Assembly (NCBI GenBank): GCA_037039685.1
Contig: JAWNGF010000002.1
Location: forward strand, 248,001 to 312,000
DNA length: 64,000 nucleotides
Direction of reading: 5' to 3'
Source: Ceratobasidium sp. AG-K
Taxonomy: Eukaryota > Basidiomycota > Agaricomycetes > Cantharellales > Ceratobasidiaceae
Made by a program: the position numbers and the translations under genes. Numbering within the stretch: position 1 is the stretch's first letter; every line of letters starts with the position of its first letter. Shown piece after piece: positions 1 to 10,997 of the stretch. Under the pieces are notes generated by a model. That model saw only the letters and a program-made list of their open reading frames with translations, was not told the DNA's origin and did no database searches.

Positions 1-192
1 ACTAGGCCCCCGTTATACGGTGCTCAATAAGGTGTTCGCCATACCGGCGAAATATTGTTCGTCTTTCAAGCAATTCCCAACACATCCTCCGCTGAACTAT
101 TTGAGCTTGCAAAATCTGTTATTGGTAAGTGATTTGGGGCTTCGATGACTTTCTTTGACCGTATATTCCAGGGGGTCTTTTGCCTATAACTT
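1..192 (+). CDS. Possible 3'-terminal exons of an unidentified gene (partial)
   Basis: The first ~110 bases hold an open stretch after a possible acceptor (AATAAG at 26-31). It reads with a protein-like pattern (GEILFVFQAIPNTSSAELF in part) up to a GTAAGT donor near 125. A matching acceptor (ATTCCAG) follows near 170, and a stop follows within about 20 bases. This looks like the tail of a plus-strand gene that begins left of the window. The family is not recognised and the frame is supported only by splice-site placement, so it could be chance. Confidence 0.25.
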
Positions 193-560
193 GAACCCCA
201 ATCCAATTATTGGTGCTCGTACAGGTACGCCGATGTCACACCGTCATGCACATCCTGACTTCTTGGGTCTGACAGAGGTATAGTGGCCTCGAGACCTCTC
301 CAATAGCACGAGTCTATGGCTTCAAGGAGGAAATGCCAGTGCTATGCACGTCACATTTCGCCAGGCGGGGATGGAGTTCATTGTTGGGAACCCTAGTTTA
401 TACAACCAACGGGACAAGGGAAATGTTATGATATCGGAGTGTCCATGTGCGCCGATTGTGTTAGAGAGCTCATGATATTAGCCCTGTTCGGCAATTATCT
501 TGATTTTTCTTCCAATTAGTGAGAATTAGCGTGAACAATAAAGCAGATCTTATGATATAT
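193..560. other. Intergenic, no gene seen
   Basis: Short stretch 3' of the gankyrin-like gene. Six-frame reading shows only short ORFs with no recognisable motif. It probably holds the 3' UTRs of flanking genes. Confidence 0.5.
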
Positions 561-1746
561 TCAAGCGGGCCCACATCGTTGGATGATGTATTCACGAGCT
601 CTCTTCTGCTCCTGCCCTCCAACGCCATCCAGTTCTTCAGGGGTTTGTCCATCCGCATTGTTCTGTATTATATTAGTCCATATGTGATATCTACAAGTTG
701 GTAAGGTGTGGACTTACTCTTGACCGATCGGCACCAGCCTCAATCAAAGCTACGGCTGCTGCGGCGTGCGCAGAGTCGAGGGCGAGATGTAGGGGAGTGT
801 TACCTAGATGCATATTGAATTAGTTCAACGAAGCAACGGAGAGGATAAAGTGGCCGACCGAGACGATCTCCAGTGTTGAGACGTGTTTTTGGTCGACCCT
901 CCGGGGGATTCAGAAGAATAGCCAAAAATGCATCGTGACCCGCGGTCGCCGCCCGATGCCTTATTCAAGGATACAATTAGCTGAGGCTACTCACAAACAG
1001 CAGTCTCTTCTTACAGAGGGTGTTGGTTGGCTCGATCCTTGGCATTGATCTACAATGATCGAAGATTAATGCGGGAATGATCATACCGACTCCAGGACTC
1101 ACGTCAGCGCCTCGAGAGATGAGCACCTTGCCAATCTACGACAATGATCAGTGTACCGCAAAGGTATAAGGTGAGGAGCGTGCATACATCGACTCTTCCT
1201 TTCGAGGCTGCATAGTGCCTGCATATATATGGTATAGTGAGTATCTGAAAACTTGGCCAACTCTAAGCTTACAGGGGGGTAAGTCCTTTATCGTTCGTGG
1301 CATTGACGTTCGCCCCCGCTCCTAGTAGTTCTTGTACAATATTCTCGTGACCGGCGCTAACTGAGAGGATTTAGGAAATAATTAAAATCAGAACCAATAG
1401 CCCCCACCTGCTATCATTAGTGGCGTCCATCCCGAATTATCTTTGGCGTCGACCACTGCCTTATTAGATATCAAATCTTGCACGATCTCAATGGCCCCCG
1501 AGGATGCTGCCCAGTGTAGAGGAGTGCGCTCATCCTGTGTAACAATCAAATGTCAGAGTTAACCCAATTCGGTTCGGATCACATACCGCGTCCTTTGCGT
1601 CCAAAAGCTTAGGCTCCGCCGATAACAAGGATCGCACCAACGAAGCCTGGTCTTCCAATTTATCTCAGTGAGTAAATCGAGCGACGTTGCATCGGCTGGT
1701 GAGCTTGCGTACTTTGAAGCGCTGCGTTGTGAATGGACAACGACAT
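561..1746 (-). CDS. NAS6: Gankyrin/Nas6-type 26S proteasome assembly chaperone (ankyrin repeats)
   Basis: Ten exons join in frame to a 237-residue ankyrin protein, close to the usual ~226-240 for gankyrin/PSMD10. Minus-strand exons: 1713-1746, 1587-1663, 1408-1534, 1273-1360, 1188-1218, 1103-1135, 1015-1049, 859-959, 718-803, 561-662. Repeats are visible as DERTPLHWAASSGAIEIV, GWTPLMIA, GLTPLHYAASKGRVD, HPLHRAATAGHDA and GNTPLHLALDSAH. The C-terminus carries the family's EELDGVGGQEQKRAR motif. The start MSLSIHNAALQ is the usual fungal gankyrin N-terminus. Known role: Nas6 binds Rpt3 and guides assembly of the proteasome base in the cytosol. The donor of exon 8 (GTCGGC) is unusual, but it is the only joint that preserves the LGNTPLH repeat. 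Divergent neighbour: the hydrolase starting 143 bp away. Confidence 0.9.
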
Positions 1747-1889
1747 TGTGGCGGGGATGAGGTGGAAGCGACTTTGAGAGAATGACGCGTCGGACGGTCA
1801 CGTGATTGTCGTTTACCAATTCCAAGGTTTCGGCTACCTCCAATTACCGACAATCATCATCTAGTCACCTTTCCTCGAAACACCTTGTC
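1747..1889. promoter_or_regulatory. Short bidirectional promoter with a CACGTG E-box
   Basis: Only 143 bp separate the two divergent start codons, so both genes must share this interval. A palindromic CACGTG core at 1799-1804, within GGTCACGTGATT, matches the consensus of fungal bHLH factors of the Cbf1 type. Binding and regulation are inferred from the motif only. Confidence 0.5.
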
Positions 1890-3251
1890 ATGGCCACCCT
1901 TCGACGCCTCCAAGCACTCAGGAGTACTCTGATACCCCGTCGTCCTTCCACTGTTAATTCTATTGGAGGTTGGTGGCAAGCGACCGGCCGATGCGTTGCT
2001 TACTTCTGACGGATAACACCCCAGGTGTCCGCTTACTTGCTACGGGCGCACACTTACCTGTGCATCTGGCCTATGAGAAAACCGAGCCACCAGAACCCAA
2101 ATCCCAATCTCCTTTACTAATTGTACATGGCCTATAGTAAGTGCTACCTTTGGCTCCAGCCATAGGTGTCTCTTAAACCCTGTGACAGCGGATCGAAACA
2201 AAACTGGCGCTCCTTATCCAAAGCTTTTGCTCGAAATCTGGGTCGGCCCGTATACACAGTGGTGCGGCCCGAAATTTTTAACGGAGGAATCATAACTCAA
2301 AGGCTCGCAACCCAAATAGGATTTGCGAAATCATGGAGAATCGCCTCACTCGGAAGTAATGGACTACACTGCTATGGCGGGCGACATACTCCAGTTTTGC
2401 AAGACTAACTCTCTCTCCGATATCTCACTCATGGGACATTCTCTGTTCGTGATCTTTTTCACGTCTGACTTGGTTACTAACTAGGTTGGGGTAGCGGAGG
2501 AAAGGTGGTCATGGCATTCGCTCTTGATCCGACCCTCCCCAAGGATATGCTTTCTCGACTGATTGTAGTAGACGTATCTCCTGCAGTTGGACCTATTAGC
2601 CCGGAGTTCCGCCGCTATATCGACGCCATGAAAGAAATCGATGCAGCACAAGTGCTAACTAAAAAGGACGGAGAAGAGATTTTGAAAAAATACGAGTCTG
2701 TGAGTCATTCCTGAGTTCAATCACAGGTTCTCGTTTTTGATCATTCCGTAGGACGCATCTGTCAGAGCATTTCTCCTCCATAACCTGGTCGCACCGGCCA
2801 AGGGAGAGCCATTAAAGTTTCGGATACCGCTTTCTGCTATTGCCGATGCAATTGATGGCATCGGAGAATTTCCGCACACTCCTGGGAAGGAGGTCTGGCA
2901 TGGACCAACGTTATTTGTTAAAGGGGCTAAGAGCAAGTGCGTCCTAATTTCTGCCATTACTCTTTCCTTTACCCAATGTATCCGAATTTGCTGCTAGGTA
3001 TATTAACAGAAGAAACGTGGGTGTGATAGAACAGTTCTTCCCGTACATGAAGTTAGAAACCTTGGATACCGGTCACTGGGGTAGGCTCTGCCTTTTTTCA
3101 TACCTCCGGGATTCTATCTGATTCCATATTTTAACCATAGTCCACTCGGAAAAGTGCGTTCGCTAATTAGCTCCTGCCACAGTCATGTCTAACACTTTGT
3201 AGGCCGCAAGAGTTCGTCGAGCTGGTTTCAAATTTCATCAAACACCCTTGA
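1890..3251 (+). CDS. ABHD11-type alpha/beta hydrolase, probably mitochondrial
   Basis: Eight or nine short exons join to about 306 residues. The protein begins MATLRRLQALRSTLIPRRPS, Arg-rich with few acids, consistent with a mitochondrial presequence. Domain landmarks in order: LLIVHGLYGSKQNWRSL (oxyanion HG motif, ~residue 60), DLRNHGESPHS (~90), nucleophile elbow GHSLGGKVVMAFAL (catalytic Ser, ~128), LIVVDVSPA, and TGHWVHSEKPQEF near the end with the catalytic His. Stop is TGA at 3249-3251. These are family features of ABHD11 and its fungal counterparts (hydrolases acting on acyl esters; the natural substrate is uncertain). Introns are 45-60 nt, for example the GTGAGT...CGTAG intron near 2701-2751. 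No damage seen. Confidence 0.85.
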
Positions 3252-3406
3252 AAGGCCACAGGCTTACTTTGGAAAGCTATATGCGAGGTTGTTCAGGTAT
3301 TTCATTCGGTGGGAACTTATATATAAAGAACTCAGATCAACCGTGTCAACGATTCTCCTCAATTACTATGCTTGGACTTGATGTAAGCTTTGGTTATGCC
3401 CATAAA

Positions 3407-4633
3407 TCAAATTGCATCCTCTAAGGGTGTCGGGTTCCAGTTCGGGTATAGTGAATTGGCCAGTGGGCCCTCGGATGCTCGCCCAGAAAACATTTCTCGA
3501 CCGATGGCAGCTTCGTGGTCATTCGGATCGCTGGCAATCCTCGCGTCCAACTCTTCTATTGGCTTGTATGTTACGTCAAGCTTTACCTATGGAGGAAAAA
3601 ACGATTATATTAAACTAGAGAATTAATCCCTGACCTGAGACTTACCTTGTGCTTCTTCTCCCAGATCTCAACAAACTCGTTGAATGACTTCCTGTCGGCC
3701 TCGATTCGTACCTTTTGATTCTCCAACTGAGAGATTGGTACTTTTTGAAGAATGTATGCAACAAATCTTCCCAACTTGATTAGTTGAAGATTGTTCATGG
3801 AGACGGTACACAAACCTCGCGACATCTTCAACCCTCGTCCAGGAATTCTTCTCATTCCCAGAACCGTAGATCAATATTCTTTTCTCATTGGGGTAGAACT
3901 GGAAGAACCTAAAATTGATTTCAGTTTCAACTCTACAATCAACCACCATTCCTACGCCCCTGATGACGATACTCACGTGTTTGTAATATACCAGTGAGGG
4001 AACAGCCCATTGAACACCCGTACAATTGGAAGACCCAAACCTTGAGCTACCGCCGCAACAGCTTTCTTGGTCTTAGATGCGTTGGAGCTGGTATCGGATG
4101 CGAGCTCCTTTTATTGGGGGGGGGGGGGGGGGATGGTAAGTAGCCCTTGTGGTGTGAGTAGAGCTTTCTCACCAGCGCAAACTCGCTTGGGAAAAATAGT
4201 TTAACTCCGGAAGTTACGCAAGCCTTCATTAGGGGTACCTTGAAAACTCATTGTGATTATTTTATGCCAAATCTTGGTTAGGAACAAGGGTCCTTACCTG
4301 TGACTCGACTGAAGAATATGCCACCGTTGAAATCATTACATCCACACCCCTCAGTATCGAGGCAAGTTGACCTTCATCCTCGTAGGAGACCTTATGGATT
4401 TGGAGCCTTCGAGGTTCCAGCTCGTGTAGATGGGGTATTCCTGTCTGGATTCGGAAATGGATCATGGTTATTATTCAACAAGTTCTACTTGCAAGAGCAT
4501 TGGTTTCACTTGCCGAATTATCTCTTACGAGTGCGAGAACCTCGAAAGCTCCGGAGTCCAGCAGCGCATTAACAATAGGATATCCTACGTAGCCAGTAGC
4601 TCCGGCTACAGCAACTCGCTTGATAGCGGACAT
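3407..4633 (-). CDS. NmrA-like / isoflavone-reductase-like NAD(P)-binding protein
   Basis: About 292 residues in seven or so exons. The start (4633, CAT on +) gives MSAIKRVAVAGATGYVGYP, with the Gly-rich Rossmann motif GATGYVG at residues 10-16. Later landmarks: DEGQLASILRGVDVMISTV, SGVKLFFPSEFAL, LGLPIVRVFNGLFP, EKRILIYGSGNEKNSWTRV and a C-terminal EELDARIAS...PLEDAI ending at 3407. This order is typical of atypical SDRs of the NmrA family, which bind NAD(P) and act as redox sensors or as reductases of aromatic substrates; the substrate here cannot be read from sequence. One intron contains a run of 17 G (C in the transcript) directly before its acceptor. Confidence 0.8.
4116..4132. repeat. 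Homopolymer tract, 17 G
   Basis: Seventeen consecutive G on the plus strand, lying inside an intron of the NmrA-like gene just upstream (in transcript sense) of the acceptor, where it forms a poly-C tract. Confidence 0.95.
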
Positions 4634-5504
4634 GTCAACCTTATATATGCGTTAGAGTACTGAGAGACAGAGGTACAAAGAGAGGGCTGCAGTGAACCGA
4701 TGACTTTCTGGCTAATTTATAAAACCAGCTCCTCCCCGAGCTCCCCGAGCGGAGACGCTAAGAAGTCAGCTGGGAGTGGAGGTGATGACAAACAGGGTCA
4801 TGAAATATTGGATTTATAAACCACCAGTGACTGAAGATGACGACACGCGGGAGGAATACCGTACGACCCCGGGAAGTCGGACACATTCGGAGCATAAGGC
4901 AAGTAACCAAAAAGTATGAGAGCTACCACTAAAAAAATCCTCGGATTGTAGCTACTGGTTCAATTTATAATTTATCTGAATTGGGATTGGGCTGATGAGA
5001 CATGTGCGATGATACAAGCGAAACAGTACAAGGTCAATTTATGCGATGTACCTCGTGAAGCCGGATGCCAAATCTAATATTGATCCTCCAATCCGAACAC
5101 CCGCCGTAACCTACACCTAGAACTTGATGGGACTTTCCTAAACATCACTTGTGGGTCGGGGCCTTTTCAGGCTGGTGACATACCCATGAACATTAAAAGA
5201 GGAGGCCATAACATCTGATGCTCTGTTCACTAGTTCTACGGTTCACGTCTATAAAATCCAGTCGATTTTGGGTACAGGATTTCACATGGTGGAGCACGCT
5301 ATGGTTCGCAATGCAACAGCCTCTACTAAGTTTTAATAACAGTCAAATCTTAGGATACGCGTGGCCATACATCAGACCTACGATCAAGTAACGGTACCTT
5401 GACTTAAAGATGCCTCAAGTCGCCGAGCTTGGAAAGCTACTTGCTCTTGTGCTCGTAACCATTGCTGCCCATTGGTGAAAGGTAATCCAGTTGGTAGTAA
5501 TTAC
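4634..5504. other. Intergenic, no intact gene
   Basis: Holds the 5' flank of the NmrA-like gene and the extreme 3' relic of the first BTB pseudogene (a weak HQWAAMV-like match near 5470 on the minus strand). A short direct duplication of CTCCCCGAG occurs at about 4733-4751. Otherwise nothing recognised. Confidence 0.5.
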
Positions 5505-6322
5505 CTACAAGCATGTACAAGTGGACCCGACAACCACCGAACCCGCACTCAAGCTAGTCCGATGCCATGCTGTAATAAAAAATCCTATGTGGAAAAGTTC
5601 TTTGCAGTCCTCAATAGCTCGCGTTTTGATTTCTTGAAAAAACCAGTATGCCTGGCAAGCCTGCCATTCAGGCGGACTATGGCGAAATATCTTGTGATAC
5701 ATGACTGACAATAGCTACAGAGCAAGCAAGTGTGTCTGTCTTCCGAGAGCAACATGAGCATTTGATGAAATCCAAAGAGTATGTTTGCAGCTACCTGTAT
5801 CTGCACCAGGGGAATTCCAGTAAGCCGTATCAAGGGAGCAGAATGGGGCACGGCATTGACTAATTTGAGGAGGATGTCTAATGTATCAAAGCTGAGTTGT
5901 CTCAAGACGACCGAAGCGGCGACCCTTGCCTCATTTTCGAAGCAATGGGAGGTGGCAACTGATAGTGCACGAAATGGATCGGCATATACCGAGATATCCG
6001 AATCAGTCTCCAAAAGCCTTTTGCGCAGGTTAGCCTTCATGCCTTCGAGGTGATACTTGTTGGCAACATGCAATGCCCTGTCAAGCATCTCGAATGAGGA
6101 AATTACTGGAGGTGGTTTAGGATACATGAACCCAAGAGTAACGGCAATAATATCAGCGGTTTCGCTAACTTTAAGGATCTCAGGTTGGATACTAGCAGAG
6201 AGAAGGTCTGAGAGTGTAGAAGACGCAAGAGAAAGCACGATTGAATGAACGCTAAAATCAATGTCATCAGAGGATCGGATAATAAAATTGCGACCAGAAG
6301 TGGGGGAGGGCTCAGTTTCGAC
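5505..6322 (-). pseudogene. BTB/POZ family pseudogene (copy 1)
   Basis: Reading on the minus strand from 6322, the frame gives a diverged BTB core: NFIIRSSDDIDFSVHSIVLS, then EILKVSETADIIAVTLGF and the shared helix region MLDRALHVANKYHLEGMK. It aligns with the intact BTB copies at 7985-8998 and 10998-11984. The upstream side is closed by an in-frame TAG (6323-6325) with no clear first exon. Near 5705 the frame shifts: the expected HSPPEWQACQAYWFFQEIK block is present, but one frame over. The 3' end is diverged. This is a decayed gene, though an unrecognised upstream exon could exist. Confidence 0.7.
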
Positions 6323-6674
6323 CTACACGGGCGTGAAGTCGACGGAGTCGCTGGTCGTGATGTTGGAGGTCGAGTTGGGCGGGGGTAGAAGACAGAAGGG
6401 CGATCTAGAATGCTATGACACCAACACAAGAAGGCCGTTTATATGAGGTGACAAGGCTATGTAACGTCATAGCCACATGAACCACCAGCCACCCGTCAAA
6501 GGCCAAAGACGCGGCGAGTATAGCTTTTGATATAGCATGCCATTTCGCTGGTATAAACGCAGTTTCTCTTAAATTTGAGGCGGAAAATGAATAACAGCAA
6601 ACAATTGCCATTATGAGGCAAAGATACCCCACGAGAGATACACAAACACAAATCCAGCATGTGCGTCCACCCAA

Positions 6675-7440
6675 CTAATAACCACTTATCAAGTTGCATA
6701 CGCCCAATTGAATTGACTCCCTGCAACTCCAGGCGTTCCTGTAGTTCACACAATGCATCGTAGGCACATAGTTATTGCCGTTATATGTCTGGATCGGCCC
6801 GGGGCATTTACACTCGTATTTGCCTTCTTGTCCGTTGTAGGAAACCATTATCGGGGAGCTTCCACCACAGCAAATGACAGCGTGAAAAAAACTATCTTTA
6901 AAAATATGCATGGGGCTTGGGGGAATCCAAATGATACTTCGGCTAGAACTTGTGCCCAGATTGAGAGAGGACCTGCGAGCTGAATGTATGGCCACGCAGA
7001 TGGAATTGCTTTGGCAAGCCTGAACGATCCTTGTCGCGTGGGTGAATTGGGAAATGCCATTTTTTGCGCAACAACGCCTTCATTCCTCCGAGTTGGTACT
7101 TGTCGCTATATGGAGTGCGTGGTCGGGCTCTTCATGGGATGAGAATAGTTGGAGGTTGCATTGGATAAATATGCTTGAGCATATGGGCGACCATCGGAGA
7201 GGTTTTTCCAACGACGACGATATCCTCTCCAGTATGATTGCCTAGGGCCATTACGTCACCAACTACGGAGGACGCGAAGGAGAGCAGTGTAGTGTGAACA
7301 CTGAATTCGACTCCGTCCAGGGATTGGAGATTCATGTCGTCGCCTCTCACAAAGTCATCGTGGGCAGAGGTGGATGTTGGAGTAACGTGCCGGGGAAGGT
7401 CATGGAGAAATGTTACTTGATACTCTGGAAGAGGACACAA
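6675..7440 (-). pseudogene. BTB/POZ family pseudogene (copy 2), heavily decayed
   Basis: Fragments of the family occur in order but in three frames. The BTB start is SLDGVEFSVHTTLLSFAS (7132-7440). A HALHIATSTN piece is followed by a stop, then MKALLRKKMAFPNSPT. After a gap corresponding to about 45 missing residues comes LAKAIPSAWPYIQLAGPLS (6848-7060), then KYECKCPGPIQTYN (near 6790-6830), and a last piece in another frame, LQERLELQGVNSIGRMQLD. The closest visible relative is the intact copy at 7985-8998. Several frameshifts, stops and one internal deletion make expression of a full protein impossible. Confidence 0.8.
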
Positions 7441-7984
7441 TGTGTTATTTGAGCTACGAAGTGGGGAATTTTTGTTAGCACTCTACGTCTTGGCAGATAA
7501 GTCGAGAAGAGGGAATCGGGAAAAGAGCCAACCTGAGCTGACCTATTGCCGAACACACACACCCACGACACCCTTAGGTATTTATAAATAACATAGCCCA
7601 AATCTTTGATGCGACGACTGCTACAGCGATGGCCGGGTAGTAAGTGGAGGATGAAAGGTAAATTGTAAAATAACCAAGTGACGTGTCAGCCACCTGAGCC
7701 ACAACTCGCGCACCACCAGAACAGACACTGAACGAGTAAAGTTGTAAATCAGTCGACCAGGATTATGAGGGTGTGAGTGTTTCCACCAACCCTGGTTCCT
7801 GAACCGGCCAACTGTACAAAATGTAGTTTTTCTTTTCTTTTCTTTTCACGCATATACCATGTGCAACCCGTGAATGGCATTAGATAAGCTTCTACAATAA
7901 ACAATTGCTCCTATGATATATATAAAATCCAAGTCCGTACATCACTTAAAAGTAGATCGAGCCCCCATAAGCTACGCATTCAAC
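7441..7984. other. Intergenic with pyrimidine-rich microsatellite
   Basis: No gene seen. It contains the former 5' flank of the copy-2 BTB pseudogene and the probable 3' UTR of the BTB gene at 7985. A TTTTC microsatellite lies at 7827-7847. Confidence 0.5.
7827..7847. repeat. TTTTC microsatellite, about four units
   Basis: Tandem copies of TTTTC on the plus strand (GAAAA in the sense of the neighbouring minus-strand gene), located beyond its 3' end. Confidence 0.9.
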
Positions 7985-8998
7985 TTACAGACAGTCAAGC
8001 CGAAGCCGCCCATATGAGTCCAACCTCTCCGACTTTAACCGTGCTGTCAACGCATCCAAGACTCCCCACGCCCACACCTCGAAATCGTCCGAATATTGGT
8101 TAATCGAGTCTGGACACTCGCACTCGTATTTACGGTCGCTGCCCGATCGAGAGAGAAGAATGGGGACATCCCCGGCTCGATGCATGGCAGTATGGAAAAA
8201 CTCGAGCTCAAAAAAGGGATCCCATTCTTGCACCGGACGACCTTGCAGCTCCGTAAAAATTTCGTAAGCCCAGCGAGCCTGCCATTCGGGCGCGCTATGA
8301 AGACCAGAGCTGAAGTACATCGTTTCGCAAGGCTTGCAGAGGAATTCTCGACAAGCGTCACCTGTGAGTTGCATTGGTGCCCGGTGGAATGCAAACAAGA
8401 CTTCAGCGAGCACCCGGGTCCGAACCGACAACGGCCCAATCAGCTGGATGCAAGGAAGCGTGGATGGAACGGCGTTGGCAAGCCTGACCAACGCGCCGCC
8501 GGTTGAGAAATTATAATACTTGGAAGCAGAGTGCATGGCAGTTTCCGTTTCTTCCTTCAATCCGTGGGGAATAGTTATAGCGAGAGCGCGAAGAGGATTC
8601 GAGGCGATCGAGACGGGAGAATTAGTCATTGCCATTTTTTCGCGTAGTCGCGTCTTCATTCCATCGAGCTGGTATTTGTCTGCCACGTGGAGTGCTTGGT
8701 CGAGTTCCTCGAATGAAGACAGGTCGGGGGGTGGTACGGGATATATGAACTTGAGCATGAGCACGATCATTTGGGACGTTTCCCCAACAGCAACGACGTC
8801 CTTTTTGGTTCTAGTTCCGATCGAAACCATACCGGAAAAAACAGGGGACGCGAGCGATAATAGAACCGAGTGGACGCTAAAGTCAATCCCATCGATCGAT
8901 CGAAGAATCACGTCGCCGCCTTGGTTGAATCCATGGTTAGGAGGGATTTTGTGGTCGACTTCTGTCGCGCTAGACGCCATAACCGAGTCTTTAGCCAT
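7985..8998 (-). CDS. BTB/POZ domain protein (copy 3, intact)
   Basis: Single-exon frame of 337 residues from MAKDSVMASSATEVDHKIPP. BTB fold at about residues 20-125: GGDVILRSIDGIDFSVHSVL (the D-x-x-D-x-x-FxVHxxxL BTB signature), LSLASPVFSGM, IVLMLKFIYPVPPP, and the helix region LDQALHVADKYQLDGMK. A family-specific C-terminal half follows with the block HSAPEWQARWAYEIF and a Cys pair in YECECPDS. Fungal BTB proteins often serve as Cul3 adaptors or dimerise; the partner is unknown here. The frame stays open to an ATG at 9211, but that extension matches the end of the neighbouring duplicated gene fragment, so 8998 is preferred as start. Confidence 0.75.
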   Translation of the reverse strand: MAKDSVMASSATEVDHKIPPNHGFNQGGDVILRSIDGIDFSVHSVLLSLASPVFSGMVSIGTRTKKDVVAVGETSQMIVLMLKFIYPVPPPDLSSFEELDQALHVADKYQLDGMKTRLREKMAMTNSPVSIASNPLRALAITIPHGLKEETETAMHSASKYYNFSTGGALVRLANAVPSTLPCIQLIGPLSVRTRVLAEVLFAFHRAPMQLTGDACREFLCKPCETMYFSSGLHSAPEWQARWAYEIFTELQGRPVQEWDPFFELEFFHTAMHRAGDVPILLSRSGSDRKYECECPDSINQYSDDFEVWAWGVLDALTARLKSERLDSYGRLRLDCL

Positions 8999-9168
8999 TC
9001 GGGGGGAAATAATAAGTGTTTTCGGATAGAAAATAGCGAGGTGAAGTGGGTAAGAGAGAGCGTCAACAATCCTATCCCCTAAATCGTGGGAATCGGTCAC
9101 CTCCGATTGTAAGAGACGCGGTTTGTGGTAGGCGGTGGTGAAGACAAAATGGCACGTGACATGCGACT

Positions 9169-9432
9169 TCACCGGCGCCGCAGGGTGTGCTTCAAACGCC
9201 CTACGGGACATAGATTGCGCGAGCGATTCGCTTCATTTGTTCTCGCCAGAGATAAATGTGGGAGGGTGAACAGGGAAGAGACGAGAGCGGTAGGCACAAG
9301 CGACGGCGACGAGCGTTTGCAGACTGGTGAGGGTTTCGGTGGACCTGAAGCGGGGACATAGTGTGGTGCTGTATCGGATAATAGCGCTGGGTGCATACAT
9401 GCGAACACTTCTAATGGCATTGCATTTACCAT
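9169..9432 (-). pseudogene. Fragment of the disordered-protein gene at 12456-13509
   Basis: The minus strand reads NAMPLEVFACMHPALL... and then PPKPSPVCKRSS, TALVSSLFTLP. This matches the C-terminal part of the protein at 12456-13509 (NAMPLDVLVCPPPAPMPR, PPKPSPVRRRSS, TALVVSRSTLP). A frameshift follows, after which SMSRRAFEAHPAAPVK continues the match (parent: RMLRRTFERTPRGAQVK) in the frame of the BTB gene next to it. The parental 5' half and 3' tail are absent. It marks a segmental duplication of a BTB gene plus its upstream neighbour. Confidence 0.75.
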
Positions 9433-10997
9433 CGACGAAGCGGGTGTGAATGGCTCATGGGACGTCGTTCTGGGGATTCTGGGTGATGGCAGTGACTTAT
9501 GGGCATGTCATGTCCATAGCATAGTTTTCAATTATCAATTTGTCGGAGGAGAATTAAAATATGATCTAAAGTTCATTTTGGTGGCATTCAAGAGAGTCAT
9601 GGGCCGGAACCATAATGGGATAGTTGTGGTGGCTGCTAGAATCTCACGAGTCATGTGACTCGTGGCTACGCAAGCGCCTGTCGACCCCGCGTCCCAATCT
9701 AGAATACTTCGATACTACGCTTGTGTCATATTCCGGGGATGGAAACCCAGAGTGGATGGTAGACAAAAGAGGGTGAGCAAATGCGGATGGGGTCCGGAGC
9801 CGATAGCTTACCATTCATACAAGATAAATTTCTTCCCGGGTTCCAAACCCTTGCATTCTTTCCATCAACTTGAAGGATCTGAGCTGTGCTCTCCGGTCAC
9901 ATACGGATGTACGAGGAAAAATGCATTGGCATGCGCAGTATAATATTTGCATTCGGTTTGGTGCGACAGAGTTAGAAGCATACTTGGAATGGGAGGAAAA
10001 GGCACGTACCCAGCAATCACTAAAGCGGCCCAGCACCCTCACCTATTGCAGCGAGTAACACGGACTGGTCGCGTTACTATTGTGCCAGATCAATCATTCC
10101 CTTAGTTACTCTAGGCGTGAGGTGCTTCCGTGGTGCAGTTGGATTCTTGGGTGTGTCATGGTGCACCCAGCTTTATATGATACTAAGATATCGCGCAATC
10201 TATTCCTAGACCATTAGCGGTATTCAAGTCGCCGCTCACCAATCCCGCACCATCATTCATCCCACACATTTATAGTAGGGCGCAACACATACTGGTCCAA
10301 TCGCCATCATATCCGAGAACTTCGCTGTACGTGATCGGCGGCGTGCGTGGAGGGGGTTATGTGTCAAATAAGAACCAAATGTCGCACCTTTATCATACCT
10401 GGCATCAGTGAAAACGCGTGAGGGCAGGAAAACTGTAGCAGGATATGCCTGAAAGAGACCGCTTAAATGATCTAAACAGTATGTTTCAACCTTCACGGGT
10501 TCCTACATCGATAATTGATCAAGCGACAGGTTGTAGTCCATAATGGTGCGGATATATTCGTCTCCCGATGCATGGCTTTATCATCAATAGAACCTCGAGG
10601 TGAATGAGTAGCTACTTCATATTTGTGGCAATGGGAATGCAATAGTGTAAGTTGGAAGCGCAAGCTGGATCGCGCGAGCTCGCATATGAGTCTGTATGCG
10701 CATATATTGGAACTAATTTGATTTAATCAACTTAGCTTCCTCACCTAGCTCTTGATTCTCGCAACTCACCAATCTAATTATCGATGAGTCGGTCTACGCA
10801 TCTCTGCCAAGATGTTGTCATCATTGTGCTACATACGACATTGAGAAATCCTTTCAGATTTCCAATGATGATGGTTCGAGCTAGAAATAACAGTGTATGA
10901 CCGTCTACAAGTACAGTAGTACCATGTGTCACGGCAAAGCACTAGGCCACAAATCACCGCCCACCCTCCCGAACAAATGGGGGTGTACTTACGCCCA
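9433..10997. other. 1.5-kb intergenic region, no gene recognised
   Basis: Both strands were read; ORFs are short and have no family features or consistent splice joints. A tRNA-like start near 10129 (TCCGTGGTGCAGTTGG) lacks a T-arm and was rejected. It probably includes the 3' flank of the BTB gene at 10998. Confidence 0.5.

Noticed and set aside
9125..9361. Plus-strand ORF of 78 codons (and 12609-13227 plus ORFs)
   Set aside because: Antisense shadows of the duplicated disordered-protein sequence; they mirror each other only because the DNA is duplicated.
10129..10200. tRNA-like sequence (TCCGTGGTGCAGTTGG)
   Set aside because: A D-arm-like stretch only; there is no GGTTCRA T-loop or matching acceptor stem downstream.
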